Assembly: GCF_019091455.1 (NCBI RefSeq)
Contig: NZ_JAGXJN010000002.1
Span: 496,001 to 560,000 of the forward strand
DNA from: Chitinophaga sp. GbtcB8
GTDB taxonomy: Bacteria > Bacteroidota > Bacteroidia > Chitinophagales > Chitinophagaceae
Reading direction: 5' to 3'
Length of the DNA: 64,000 nt
Below are positions 43,714-52,421 of this stretch, piece by piece. Both the position numbers and the translations under genes were made by a program. Each line of letters opens with the position of its first letter. The stretch's first letter is position 1. The notes under the pieces were generated by a model. That model was not told the DNA's origin, did no database searches, and was given only the letters and a program-made list of their open reading frames with translations.

Positions 43714-43854
43714 GCTTGCAGGTTCCAAACAAAGGACCTTGCCCGGCGTCACCGGCTTGATAATGCCCCATCACCTAACTAAACCATAAGTGACAACCCA
43801 ACGCCCCATAACCATCCAAACAGGCGGGCGCAGTCCGTGTTTGGACCTGCAAGC
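43714..43854. repeat. Long interrupted inverted repeat, about 141 bp end to end
   Basis: GCTTGCAGGTTCCAAACA (43714-43731) and TGTTTGGACCTGCAAGC (43838-43854) are reverse complements apart from one extra T. Pairing continues outward with a bulge (CATT/CATG). Each arm can also form its own hairpin around GGTCC/GGACC. The 106-bp interior has no open frame. Candidate structured RNA or non-autonomous mobile element; nothing else in the gap explains it. Confidence 0.6.
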
Positions 43855-43960
43855 ATGTAAAGCCAAGATACGCCTGCAAACATCCGCACCAAGGCATCTC
43901 CGGTAACCTAAATTAAGATCAACCAGTGTTCCCAAAAAAACTTTTCAAAAAACTTCCCCA

Positions 43961-43995
43961 AAACTGATGAGATTTCTCCCCTCCGCGTCTCTTTA
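43961..43995 (+). promoter_or_regulatory. Candidate ECF-type promoter of fecR-susCD
   Basis: An A/T-rich tract is followed by AAACTGATGAG (43961-43971) and then CGTC at 43986-43989, the core of many ECF -10 elements. It lies 23 bp before the fecR start and there is no TAnnTTTG match. Use by the linked sigma factor is inferred. Confidence 0.4.
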
Positions 43996-44011
43996 ATAAA
44001 AACAACACCCT

Positions 44012-45040
44012 TTGACGGAAAAAGCCTACCACTTATATACTACCAGGGACTTTATCCTGGATGAGGACTTTCAGCAATGGGTGCTGCATCCGGATGTGAA
44101 AAATACCTATTACTGGGAATCCTGGCTGCGCGAGCACCCGGAAAAACGCGCTACCATTGAAGCTGCCGTTACCCTGGTACGCAGCATACAGTTTAAGGAA
44201 TATACGCTTACAGAACAGGAAAAGGGCCAGCTATGGGATAATATCTGGGAACATCAAACAGGGGAAGAAGAGCTGCCCGTTATAAGAAAACGCTGGTGGG
44301 CCAGCTGGAAATACGCAGCCGCAATTATATTAATAGCCGCCACGTCATTATGGCTGATGCAACAACGATCTTTTAAGCCGGTAACGTATAGTGTATATAC
44401 GCATTTAGGAGAAGTAAAACGCGCCTGGCTGCCGGATAGCTCTTTAATAATATTAAATGCCGGATCCCGCCTGCTGTACACGGGAAAAGCAGATCAGCGG
44501 GAGGTGTGGCTGGATGGAGAAGCCTACTTCCATGTAAGGCATAACAACCAGCGTTTTATAGTACATACGTACGACAAACTATCGGTAGAAGTATTAGGCA
44601 CACAGTTCAACGTCAATAGCTTTGGAAATAAGATTATGGTAGTACTGCAGCAAGGACAGGTAAAGCTGAACGTACCGGCCGCCCATGCACCAGAAACGCA
44701 GCTGTACCTGCAGCCCGGTGAAATGCTGAACTATAATAAGCTGGATGGCAGCTATGCCAAAAGCAATGCACCGGTAAGCCGCCTCCTGGCCTGGACCAGC
44801 AGCCGCGTGGAAATGGAGAACTATACCTTATCAGATGCCGCAATCTTTATGCAGCAGGTATTCGGCAAACGATTGATCATGGCCGATTCACAGCTACTGC
44901 GCTACCAGGTATCCGGCTCTATGCCAGTGATCTATAATGCCGATACCATGATGACACAATTTGCAAAAGTATTCAACGTAAAATTCAACCAAAAGGAAGA
45001 GTATATCTATATACGGAAGGGAAGTAACCGGGGTCACTAA
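44012..45040 (+). CDS. FecR family anti-sigma protein
   Basis: 342 residues. Start is a TTG: an in-frame stop lies 15 bp upstream and there is no ATG before the membrane helix. An N-terminal cytosolic region (about 1-95, sigma-binding), a single membrane helix (YAAAIILIAATSLWLMQ, about 98-115), a periplasmic FecR domain (about 120-215; VWLDGEAYFHVRHN, VEVLGTQFNVNSF) and a C-terminal DUF4974 domain (about 265-338; MENYTLSDAAIFMQQVFGK). It senses the STN domain of the SusC encoded 19 bp downstream and releases the ECF sigma factor. Confidence 0.93.
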   Translation: MTEKAYHLYTTRDFILDEDFQQWVLHPDVKNTYYWESWLREHPEKRATIEAAVTLVRSIQFKEYTLTEQEKGQLWDNIWEHQTGEEELPVIRKRWWASWKYAAAIILIAATSLWLMQQRSFKPVTYSVYTHLGEVKRAWLPDSSLIILNAGSRLLYTGKADQREVWLDGEAYFHVRHNNQRFIVHTYDKLSVEVLGTQFNVNSFGNKIMVVLQQGQVKLNVPAAHAPETQLYLQPGEMLNYNKLDGSYAKSNAPVSRLLAWTSSRVEMENYTLSDAAIFMQQVFGKRLIMADSQLLRYQVSGSMPVIYNADTMMTQFAKVFNVKFNQKEEYIYIRKGSNRGH

Positions 45041-45059
45041 CACACAAAAAAAAGTACAC

Positions 45060-48000
45060 ATGCAAAAATGTTTACGTGTGCTGCCAATGCACATATTGGC
45101 GCTCGCATGGCTATGCCCTGCACTTTACGCGCAGGATCTGACAGCCGTTGCTGCAGGTCCGGCGGGCACTCCAAGGGAAGTAACTTACCAGCTGGAAGAG
45201 CTTACCCTTAAAAATGTATTCCGGCAAACAGAAAACCGCTTCGGCATTTCCATAGCCTATAAAAGCGAGCTGGTAAAAAGCCGTAAGGTAAAGCTGGACC
45301 TTACCCTGTACCACTCGCCGGAAGAGATCCTCCAAAAAGCGCTCAGCCCTTTTAACCTGTCGTTTGAAAAAGTACGCGACCGCTTTTACCTGGTCACGGA
45401 AAAGAAAGCAGCAGAGCAGCTGGAAACACCTACTGCGCCTGTGCTGCAACAGCAGCAGCGCCCTATTCATGGCAGGGTAACAGATAAAAAAGGCGTACCC
45501 TTACCCGGGGTAACTATAAAGGTAAAGGGTACACGAAACGGTGCGCTTACGGATGCAGATGGTAACTATACCCTGAATATTGAAGGTAGCGGGAGCGAAG
45601 TGCTGCAAGTATCCTACGTAGGTTATGAAAGCCGGGAAATACCCGTAGGCAGCCAGTCAGCGCTGGATGTAACCCTGCAGGAAAATACCAGCTCACTCAA
45701 TGAGGTAGTGGTAACCGGTTATACCTCCCAGCGTAAAAAAGATCTTACCGGCGCAGTTACCATTGTTAAGGTGGCAGACATGAACAAGCAGCCCACCGCG
45801 CAGGTAGAGGATCAGCTGCAGGGGCAGGCCTCCGGCGTAACGGTCATAGGTTCCGGGCAGCCCGGCGCGGCGCCCATGGTACGTATCCGCGGGGTGAACA
45901 CCTTTGGCAATAACACGCCCTTATATGTGGTAGATGGTGTACCCACGCAGAACATCAGTGACCTGAACCCGAATGATGTAGCCACCATGCAGGTGTTAAA
46001 AGATGCCGGCGCCGCATCCATTTACGGCTCCCGTGCATCCAACGGGGTTATCATCATCACCACCAAAAGAGGCAGCGGTAAAGTAAAAGTGCAGTACGAT
46101 GCGTATTACGGCCGCCAGTATCCTAAAGGCGGTAATGTATGGCATGCGCTGAACCCGCAGGAAATGGCTAACCTGCGCTGGATGGCATATAAGAACTCCG
46201 GCATTGCCAACCCGTCGGATACGCTGTATGGCAGCGGCCCCACACCGGTGCTGCCGGATTACCTGCTGCCCGTAGGGCTCAAAGAAGGCGATCCCCGTAC
46301 GGATCCTTCCCTGTATTATGTAAATCCTAACTACACAGACCAGGACGATTTCAATAATTTTTACCGCATTACCAAAGCCAATAAAGCAGGTACGGACTGG
46401 TATCACGAAGTTTTTAAACCCGCGCCCATTACCAGCCATAACCTGTCTGTAAGCGGCGGTGGCGACCGTGGTAACTACCTGTTCTCACTCAACTATTTTA
46501 ACCAGGAAGGTACCTTAATGAACACCTACCTGAAACGCTACACCCTGCGCTCCAACAGCCAGTTTAATATTACAGATCATGTAAGGGTAGGGGAAAATAT
46601 ATCCGTATCCGTTACAGATAACCCCAGCATAGAATCATTGACCAGTGAAAATGCAGTATCCATGAGCTACCGCCAGCAGCCCATTATACCGGTGTATGAT
46701 ATTATGGGCAACTTTGCAGGCTCCTATGGCCTGGGTTTGGGCGATGCGGCTAACCCTGTAGCACAGCAGTACCGCACCCGCACCAATAAAGGGCAAAGCA
46801 ACCGCGTGTTCGGCAATGTGTATGCGGAGGTAGACCTGTTCAAATACTTCACTGTACGCACCAGCTTTGGCGGCGAGGTGTATTCCAGCTGGGATCATAC
46901 CTTCACCTATCCCCAGTATGAGAACAGGGAAAATTCTTCCCTGAACTCTTACAGTGAAAATTCCGGCAACGGTCATAACTGGACCTGGACCAACACCCTG
47001 GCTTTCCAGCACACCTTTGCCGGCGCGCATGACCTGAAACTGCTGGTAGGTACAGAAGCCTATGATGAACGCGGCAGAACGCTGAACGGCACCACACAGG
47101 ATTTCTTTACGTTTGATCCCAACTACGTGGATAACTCCACCGGCGGCGGCGGGCAAACAGCTGCCAATACCCGTTTCTCCAATGCGCTGGTATCACTCAT
47201 CGGCCGCCTGGATTACAGCTACCGCGATAAATACCTGTTAGGCGCTACGCTGCGGCGCGATGGATCGTCCAAGCTGCTCTACAACCGTTATGGCTGGTTC
47301 CCGGCCGTAAGTGCAGGCTGGCGCATTTCCCAGGAGCAGTTCATGAAAGGCCTTACCTGGCTCACCGATCTGAAGATCCGCGGCGGCTGGGGCATAATGG
47401 GTAACCAGTTTAACCTGTCTCCCTACAACGCATATACGTTATTCAACGGCAATAAGAATTCATCCTATTATGATCTTACCGGCTCTAACAACAGCATCCT
47501 GCAAGGTTTTCAGCCGTACCAGATCGGTAACCCCTATGCTAAATGGGAAAGTGATGTTAATACCAACATAGGTATAGATGCCAGCTTGTTCGGCGGTAAG
47601 CTGGAAGTATCTGCAGATTATTACCAGAAGAACATCAAAGACCTGCTGTATAATCCTGAGCTGCCCGGCACTAACGGCGTAGCGCAGCAGCCATATGCCA
47701 ACGTAGCCAATATGTCAAACCACGGGATAGACATTACCATTGGCACGCACACCAACATTACCAAAGAGCTGCAGCTGGATGCAACCATCACCTTTACCAC
47801 CTATAAGAATAAGATCAAAAAAATAGCAGAGGGCATTAACTATTTTGATGAGGATGGCCGCCGTTTTGATGGCAGCACCATCATCCGCAATGCAGCCGGC
47901 CACCCGGTTTCCTCTTTCTTTGGATATAAGGTAACAGGTTTCTGGAATGATGATAGCGAGATAGCTGCTGCCGATGCAGAAGCGCAGAAAGCCACCGGCG

Positions 48001-48617
48001 ATCCCAACGCCACTTACCAGACAGATGCCAGTTTGGGCCGCTTCCGTTATGCAGACATCAACCATGACGGACAGATCACCGCAGATGACCGCACCTTCCT
48101 GGGCGATCCTAACCCGGATGTATCCTACGGTATTAACCTGGGCCTCAAATACAAGGGATTTGATTTCAGCATTTTCCTGTACGGCGTGCAGGGCAACCAG
48201 ATCTGGAACAACGTAAAATGGTGGACAGACTTTTACTCCTCTTTTGACGGCGCAAAAAGCAAAACCGCCCTGTACGATTCCTGGCGCCCGGATCATAAGA
48301 ACGCCAAAGCGCCTATCCAGGAAAATGCCGGCTCTTTCAGCACCAACAACGTACCCAACTCTTATTTCGTGGATAATGGCGCTTACCTGCGCGCCAAGAA
48401 CATACAGCTGGGATACACGTTGCCGGCTGGTATGCTGAACCGCTTGCATGTAGACCGTTTGCGGGTGTACATACAAGCGGCTAACCTGTTCACCATCACC
48501 AAATACAAAGGCATTGATCCTGAAATTGGTGGCTCCGGTGTAACGGACTTTGGTATTGACGAAGGAGCTTATCCCAGTCAGCGGGAGTTCCTGGTAGGTG
48601 TGAATCTCTCTTTCTAA
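45060..48617 (+). CDS. SusC/RagA family transporter 2 with STN signalling domain
   Basis: 1185 residues. Signal peptide (1-24, ending ALYAQ). STN domain (about 42-113; LEELTLKNVFRQTENRFGI, ILQKALSPFNLSFE) contacts FecR. Then a carboxypeptidase-D-like domain (about 135-210), linker NEVVVTGYTSQRKKDLTGA, plug (PLYVVDGVPTQ, IYGSRASNGVIIITTK) and barrel ending VGVNLSF. The extra STN domain, absent from the first SusC, explains the neighbouring fecR. The barrel carries an EF-hand-like loop (DINHDGQITADDRTF) often seen in this family. Substrate unknown. Confidence 0.96.
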   Translation: MQKCLRVLPMHILALAWLCPALYAQDLTAVAAGPAGTPREVTYQLEELTLKNVFRQTENRFGISIAYKSELVKSRKVKLDLTLYHSPEEILQKALSPFNLSFEKVRDRFYLVTEKKAAEQLETPTAPVLQQQQRPIHGRVTDKKGVPLPGVTIKVKGTRNGALTDADGNYTLNIEGSGSEVLQVSYVGYESREIPVGSQSALDVTLQENTSSLNEVVVTGYTSQRKKDLTGAVTIVKVADMNKQPTAQVEDQLQGQASGVTVIGSGQPGAAPMVRIRGVNTFGNNTPLYVVDGVPTQNISDLNPNDVATMQVLKDAGAASIYGSRASNGVIIITTKRGSGKVKVQYDAYYGRQYPKGGNVWHALNPQEMANLRWMAYKNSGIANPSDTLYGSGPTPVLPDYLLPVGLKEGDPRTDPSLYYVNPNYTDQDDFNNFYRITKANKAGTDWYHEVFKPAPITSHNLSVSGGGDRGNYLFSLNYFNQEGTLMNTYLKRYTLRSNSQFNITDHVRVGENISVSVTDNPSIESLTSENAVSMSYRQQPIIPVYDIMGNFAGSYGLGLGDAANPVAQQYRTRTNKGQSNRVFGNVYAEVDLFKYFTVRTSFGGEVYSSWDHTFTYPQYENRENSSLNSYSENSGNGHNWTWTNTLAFQHTFAGAHDLKLLVGTEAYDERGRTLNGTTQDFFTFDPNYVDNSTGGGGQTAANTRFSNALVSLIGRLDYSYRDKYLLGATLRRDGSSKLLYNRYGWFPAVSAGWRISQEQFMKGLTWLTDLKIRGGWGIMGNQFNLSPYNAYTLFNGNKNSSYYDLTGSNNSILQGFQPYQIGNPYAKWESDVNTNIGIDASLFGGKLEVSADYYQKNIKDLLYNPELPGTNGVAQQPYANVANMSNHGIDITIGTHTNITKELQLDATITFTTYKNKIKKIAEGINYFDEDGRRFDGSTIIRNAAGHPVSSFFGYKVTGFWNDDSEIAAADAEAQKATGDPNATYQTDASLGRFRYADINHDGQITADDRTFLGDPNPDVSYGINLGLKYKGFDFSIFLYGVQGNQIWNNVKWWTDFYSSFDGAKSKTALYDSWRPDHKNAKAPIQENAGSFSTNNVPNSYFVDNGAYLRAKNIQLGYTLPAGMLNRLHVDRLRVYIQAANLFTITKYKGIDPEIGGSGVTDFGIDEGAYPSQREFLVGVNLSF

Positions 48618-48635
48618 ACCATTAAAAAGTAAGTA

Positions 48636-50387
48636 ATGCAAAACATACGTTTAATAGGTAGTATATCCATGCTGGCAGCCGCTCTGCTGTCACAGTCCTG
48701 CAGCAAAAGCTTCCTGGACCGTGCGCCGCTGTCGGCCTTAGATGAAAATGCCCTTACCACTAAAAAGGGCGTGAACACTTTGCTTATTGGCGCCTATGGT
48801 GCGCTGGACGGGCAGGATTATAAAGATGGAGATATGGTGAACCTTTCCGGCGGCAGCGGTTATGCTGTATCGCCGGACAACTGGATCTACGGCAGCGTGT
48901 GCGGCGGTGATGCGCATAAAGGCAGCGACCCCTTTGATTCCCCGGCCACCATGGCCATCGCGGCTTTTAAGGGAGATGCCAGCAACAGTTTTTTTAACGA
49001 TAAATGGCGGGTGGATTATGAAGGCGTAACCCGCTGTAATACTGTGTTACGCATACTGCCGGCTGTAAAAGATATGTCGGAGGATGAGAAAACAGAGGTG
49101 GAGGCAGAAGCCCGCTTTTTACGCGCACACTATTATTCTGATCTGAAGAAGATGTTTAACATGGTGCCCTGGATAGATGAAAAACAAAGTGACTTTAAGA
49201 TGCCCAATGACCAGGATATATGGCCCGACATTCAGACGGATTTCAAATTTGCCATGGATAACCTGCACGAAACGCAGGAAGAAGCAGGCCGCCCCAATAA
49301 ATGGGCTGCCGCCGCTTACCTGGCCAAAACCCTGTTATACCAGCATAAGTTTACAGATGCCAAAACCTTGTTCGACCAGATCATTGCACAGGGCATTACT
49401 TCCAAGGGAGAACGTTATGCGCTGGTAAATAAGTTCGAGGATAACTTTGACGCAGCTACGGAAAACAATTCCGAATCCGTTTTTGCCATTCAATACGATG
49501 CGAACGATGGTTCCGGCACCACCGCCAATGCCAACCAGGGCGAGATGCTGAACTACCCCTACAACGGGCCTTTCAGCTGCTGCGGTTTTTACCAGCCATC
49601 ACAAGACCTGGTAAACTCCTACATTACAGATGGCGGCGGTTTGCCTTACCTGGATGCCTATAACCAGCATAACGCCAATACAGAAACCGTAGATCCACGC
49701 CTTGACTGGACGGTAGGCCGCCAGGGCATACCTTACCTTGACTGGGGCTTGCACCCCGGCGCAGCCTGGGCCCGCGATCCCGTGGATGCCGGTGTATACT
49801 CCGCCAAAAAGAATGTGTACTGGCAGGCCACGCAGGACGATTATTATGATCCCCGCAGCTGGGCCCCCGGTAATGCCATTAACTATAACCTGATCCGTTA
49901 TGCGGATGTGTTGCTGATGGCTGCCGAATGTGAAGTGCAGCTCTCCAGCTTTGCCAAAGCAGAAGAGTATGTAAATATGGTGCGTAACCGCGCCGCCATA
50001 CCAGCCGGCTGGGTGTATAAGTATAAGGATAACAACAAACCAATGGGCGGCTTCTCTACCACGCCCGCAGCTAATTACAGCGTAAAGCCTTACCCCGCAG
50101 GTACCTTTGCCTCCAAAGGGCAGGCTTATGCCTTAAAGGCCGTTTACTTTGAGCGCAAGCTGGAGCTGGCCATGGAAGGTCACCGCTTTTTTGACCTGGT
50201 GCGCTGGGGCCAGGCAGATGTGGCTATTAACGCCTACTTTGCCTTTGAAGGCACCATTACTACAGATGTAAGAGGCGCGCATTTCACTAAAAATGTAAAT
50301 GAATATTTCCCCATTCCGCAGCGCCAGATAGATCTGAGCCTGAAGAATGGCACTGCAACATTAAAACAGAACCCTGGTTATCATTAA
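48636..50387 (+). CDS. SusD/RagB family nutrient-binding lipoprotein 2
   Basis: 583 residues, starting 18 bp after susC. Lipobox SQSC (Cys22) followed by SKSFLDRAPL. SusD helical body (AEARFLRAHYYSDLKKMF, RYADVLLMAAECEVQ) and C-terminal segment with EGHRFFDLVRWG and YFPIPQRQIDLS, ending QNPGYH. It forms the outer lid for the STN-type SusC. A strong hairpin follows the stop. Confidence 0.96.
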   Translation: MQNIRLIGSISMLAAALLSQSCSKSFLDRAPLSALDENALTTKKGVNTLLIGAYGALDGQDYKDGDMVNLSGGSGYAVSPDNWIYGSVCGGDAHKGSDPFDSPATMAIAAFKGDASNSFFNDKWRVDYEGVTRCNTVLRILPAVKDMSEDEKTEVEAEARFLRAHYYSDLKKMFNMVPWIDEKQSDFKMPNDQDIWPDIQTDFKFAMDNLHETQEEAGRPNKWAAAAYLAKTLLYQHKFTDAKTLFDQIIAQGITSKGERYALVNKFEDNFDAATENNSESVFAIQYDANDGSGTTANANQGEMLNYPYNGPFSCCGFYQPSQDLVNSYITDGGGLPYLDAYNQHNANTETVDPRLDWTVGRQGIPYLDWGLHPGAAWARDPVDAGVYSAKKNVYWQATQDDYYDPRSWAPGNAINYNLIRYADVLLMAAECEVQLSSFAKAEEYVNMVRNRAAIPAGWVYKYKDNNKPMGGFSTTPAANYSVKPYPAGTFASKGQAYALKAVYFERKLELAMEGHRFFDLVRWGQADVAINAYFAFEGTITTDVRGAHFTKNVNEYFPIPQRQIDLSLKNGTATLKQNPGYH

Positions 50388-50391
50388 CAAA

Positions 50392-50420
50392 GTGTGCCAC
50401 ACCAAAAAGGTGTGGCACAC
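50392..50420. terminator. Hairpin ending the fecR-susCD operon
   Basis: A 12-bp perfect stem GTGTGCCACACC / GGTGTGGCACAC with an AAAAA loop, starting five bases after the susD stop. There is no T run on the plus strand, so it may act as an mRNA-stabilising end as much as a terminator. Confidence 0.7.
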
Positions 50421-50465
50421 ATAAATTAATTGCAGTCACAGGCCATTTGGCACAGCTCCGGCATC

Positions 50466-50894
50466 TTACGAACCGGGTTGCTTATTGCTAAAATTCACCA
50501 TCCAGCAGACGCCAAATTTATCTTTAAAAGATCCGAAGTAATCCCCCCAAAACATATCCGCAAGAGGCATTTCAACTTTGCCGCCCGCGGAAAGTCCATT
50601 AAAAAGCCGTTCAGTATCTTCACGGCTATCAGGTGTAATAGAAATGTAATTGTTATTGCCTACGTTCAGCACGTGTCCCGCAGAAGGTAAGCAATCAGAC
50701 GCCATTAAAAGCTGACCCTTACCAACAGGAAGTGCAACATGCATAACACGTTTCTTTTCGTTTTCGGGCAGGTTCTCCGTTCCCGGGGCATCTGTCATTC
50801 TTTGAAGAAATAACTCTCCCCCAAAAACAGATTGATAAAATATAAATGCTTCTTCAGCATTTCCATCAAAATTTAAATAAGGATTGAAAGTCAT
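50466..50894 (-). CDS. VOC family protein (PhnB-like)
   Basis: 142 residues, the glyoxalase/bleomycin-resistance fold of the PhnB type: NPYLNFDGNAEEAFIFYQSV, VMHVALPVGKGQLLMASD and the tail WGDYFGSFKDKFGVCWMVN. Metal-binding positions are weak, as in many PhnB-like proteins of unknown function. It reads toward the convergent susCD hairpin and has its own -7 element. Confidence 0.9.
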   Translation of the reverse strand: MTFNPYLNFDGNAEEAFIFYQSVFGGELFLQRMTDAPGTENLPENEKKRVMHVALPVGKGQLLMASDCLPSAGHVLNVGNNNYISITPDSREDTERLFNGLSAGGKVEMPLADMFWGDYFGSFKDKFGVCWMVNFSNKQPGS

Positions 50895-50917
50895 GATCGT
50901 TGTTTTAGATATGCTTA

Positions 50918-50925
50918 CAAAACTA
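50918..50925 (-). promoter_or_regulatory. -7 element of the VOC gene at 50466
   Basis: TAGTTTTG on the minus strand (the same 8-mer as before the TonB receptor). It ends 23 bases before the ATG, with TTTA 16 nt further upstream as a weak -33. Confidence 0.45.
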
Positions 50926-51082
50926 TGTGATTTTCAATCTATAAAGATGGGTTGATTGCGTCATTCTCCGGGTAAATTGCGTCAATCAGTATTGCGGATT
51001 AACGGCTGTTTGACCCATCACTGGCAGCAGGCCGGCATGACACTCGTGTGATACTCGTGCGCAACTGCTGCGCAATTGGTAT

Positions 51083-51137
51083 TAAAAGCGCATAACATCC
51101 CTATTAAAAGCGCATAACATCAGGGGTAAAAGCGCAT
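51083..51137. repeat. Three-copy tandem repeat, 22-bp period
   Basis: TAAAAGCGCAT begins at 51083, 51105 and 51127, exactly 22 bp apart. The first two copies agree over 19 bases (ATTAAAAGCGCATAACATC); the third is shorter. It sits between the two VOC genes, close to the end of the 51143 gene. Confidence 0.7.
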
Positions 51138-51142
51138 GAGGG

Positions 51143-51529
51143 TTAATTACTGCTGCTTACTTCCACTAATATTCCCCCTGGCGCATAACAGTAGAACGTA
51201 ACAGAACTAAACCCGCCCCGTTTTAATTCCTCCACCTCATTAGCGGTAAAACCGGCTGCTGTAATGGCCGCATGTTTTTCGCGCACCAGCTCCGGTGTAT
51301 CTACGAAAAAGCCGATGTGAAAGTTTTTAGGATAACCGCTTTCGGTACCGGTAATATGGGCCTCCTTAGCCTGCATCAGGTTCAGGATAAAGCCGTCTTC
51401 ACCTTCCAGCACGGCAAATTTATCGCCGCCACCCTGCATGGGCAATGCCGTAAAATCAAAGTGGGTGGTAAAGAAATCCTTTACCGCAGGTACATCTGCC
51501 ACCGGCAGGTTGGCATGATTGAGTTTCAT
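51143..51529 (-). CDS. VOC family protein (glyoxalase-like)
   Basis: 128 residues with the single glyoxalase/bleomycin-resistance domain: LNHANLPVADVPAVKDFF (His near the start), HIGFFVDTPELV (second His) and FYCYAPGGILVEV (Glu). Those positions match the metal ligands of active VOC enzymes. It is not obviously related to the PhnB-type protein nearby. Function unknown: lyase, dioxygenase or binding protein. Confidence 0.88.
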   Translation of the reverse strand: MKLNHANLPVADVPAVKDFFTTHFDFTALPMQGGGDKFAVLEGEDGFILNLMQAKEAHITGTESGYPKNFHIGFFVDTPELVREKHAAITAAGFTANEVEELKRGGFSSVTFYCYAPGGILVEVSSSN

Positions 51530-51556
51530 CAGTAGTGTTTTAGTGTGTATATAATA

Positions 51557-51678
51557 AGCAGAATGCTTAATGCCGAACGCTTAACGCTTAATGCGCTGTG
51601 CGTTGTTCCAGTACAACATAGGGCCCTAAACAAAAAGGCTTCCGCTTTATGCTTTATGCTTTCCGCTTTATGCTTTAA
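51557..51678. repeat. Short-word repeats (CGCTTAATGC and GCTTTATGCTTT)
   Basis: 51557-51600 repeats ACGCTTAATGC-like words. 51637-51678 repeats GCTTTATGCTTT/TCCGCTTTATGC and runs into the last codons of the TetR gene. Same family as the copies at 27.4, 40.3 and 54.6 kb. Confidence 0.6.
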
Positions 51679-52255
51679 GCGCTTTAACCACCAGCCCAAA
51701 CGCCTGTTTCATTTTCTGCTCGCTTAGGGAAAAAGGTTTACCGCCCATGCTGCTCTGGTCCAGGTGAAATTTAATAAGTATGTAAAACGGGCCATAGGCC
51801 AGGGCCCATAATATTTCCGGCGGCAGGTCCACGATCTCTTTGCGTTGAATGGCATTTTTAGTGAACTGCTGCATGGCCACCCGGAAAGGGCTTTCCTTAA
51901 TATCCTGGTGTTTGATCAGCGGCGAGTTGCGGAACTGTTCAGAGAAATGATAGTGCAGCGGGTACTTTTGTACGTACTTATACCGGTTCTTCCACTGCTG
52001 CCACAAACCTTCTTCAAAAGACATGGCAGGGTCAAAGTTCTTCAGCACCTCCTTTGCAAAGATCTCATCCACCGCAATATATACCTGGTTCAGAAGGTCC
52101 TCCCGGCTTTTGAAATAAATGTAAATGGTGGAGGCCGATAAATTGGCCGCCTTTGCCAGCTTTTGCATGCTTAACCCGTCAAAGCCTTCCTGCACAATCA
52201 GTGCAATGGCCTGCTCCCGGATCAGCGTCTCTTTATTTTCATCTCTTAAACGCAT
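51668..52255 (-). CDS. TetR/AcrR family transcriptional regulator
   Basis: 195 residues. N-terminal helix-turn-helix (ETLIREQAIALIVQEGFDGL, SMQKLAKAANLSASTIYIYF, KSREDLLNQVY) and a helical ligand domain of unknown specificity. The last codons overlap the repeat at 51637-51678. A perfect palindrome sits between the -33 and -7 elements of its own promoter, indicating autorepression. Confidence 0.9.
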   Translation of the reverse strand: MRLRDENKETLIREQAIALIVQEGFDGLSMQKLAKAANLSASTIYIYFKSREDLLNQVYIAVDEIFAKEVLKNFDPAMSFEEGLWQQWKNRYKYVQKYPLHYHFSEQFRNSPLIKHQDIKESPFRVAMQQFTKNAIQRKEIVDLPPEILWALAYGPFYILIKFHLDQSSMGGKPFSLSEQKMKQAFGLVVKALKA

Positions 52256-52263
52256 ATCGGGAA

Positions 52264-52294
52264 CAAAGATAAACGAATGTTCGTTCTTTTAAAA
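52264..52294 (-). promoter_or_regulatory. tetR-type promoter with operator in the spacer
   Basis: On the minus strand a T run (TTTTT), 19 nt, then TATCTTTG (52271-52264), a full -7 consensus. The spacer holds AACGAACATTCGTT (52285-52272 read 5'-3'), a 6-2-6 perfect palindrome. The ATG follows eight bases after the -7 element, so the leader is near zero. Confidence 0.65.
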
Positions 52295-52421
52295 ATTATT
52301 TTTTTCTATTAAAATGATATCAGCCTGGGTTAATTACTGCACAACAATATTATTTTACCAGAAAATGCCGTTTCTTTAAGCCCCATTTGTGAACATTGAA
52401 CCTTAAGCTAATCTTAATCTG

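Noticed and set aside
43714..43854. Insertion sequence ends
   Set aside because: Only 141 bp end to end with no transposase and no flanking direct repeat seen; kept as an unexplained inverted repeat.
47715..48641. 308-codon antisense frame over the end of susC 2
   Set aside because: It lies wholly inside a well-supported SusC gene and its translation has no family features; a shadow caused by codon bias.
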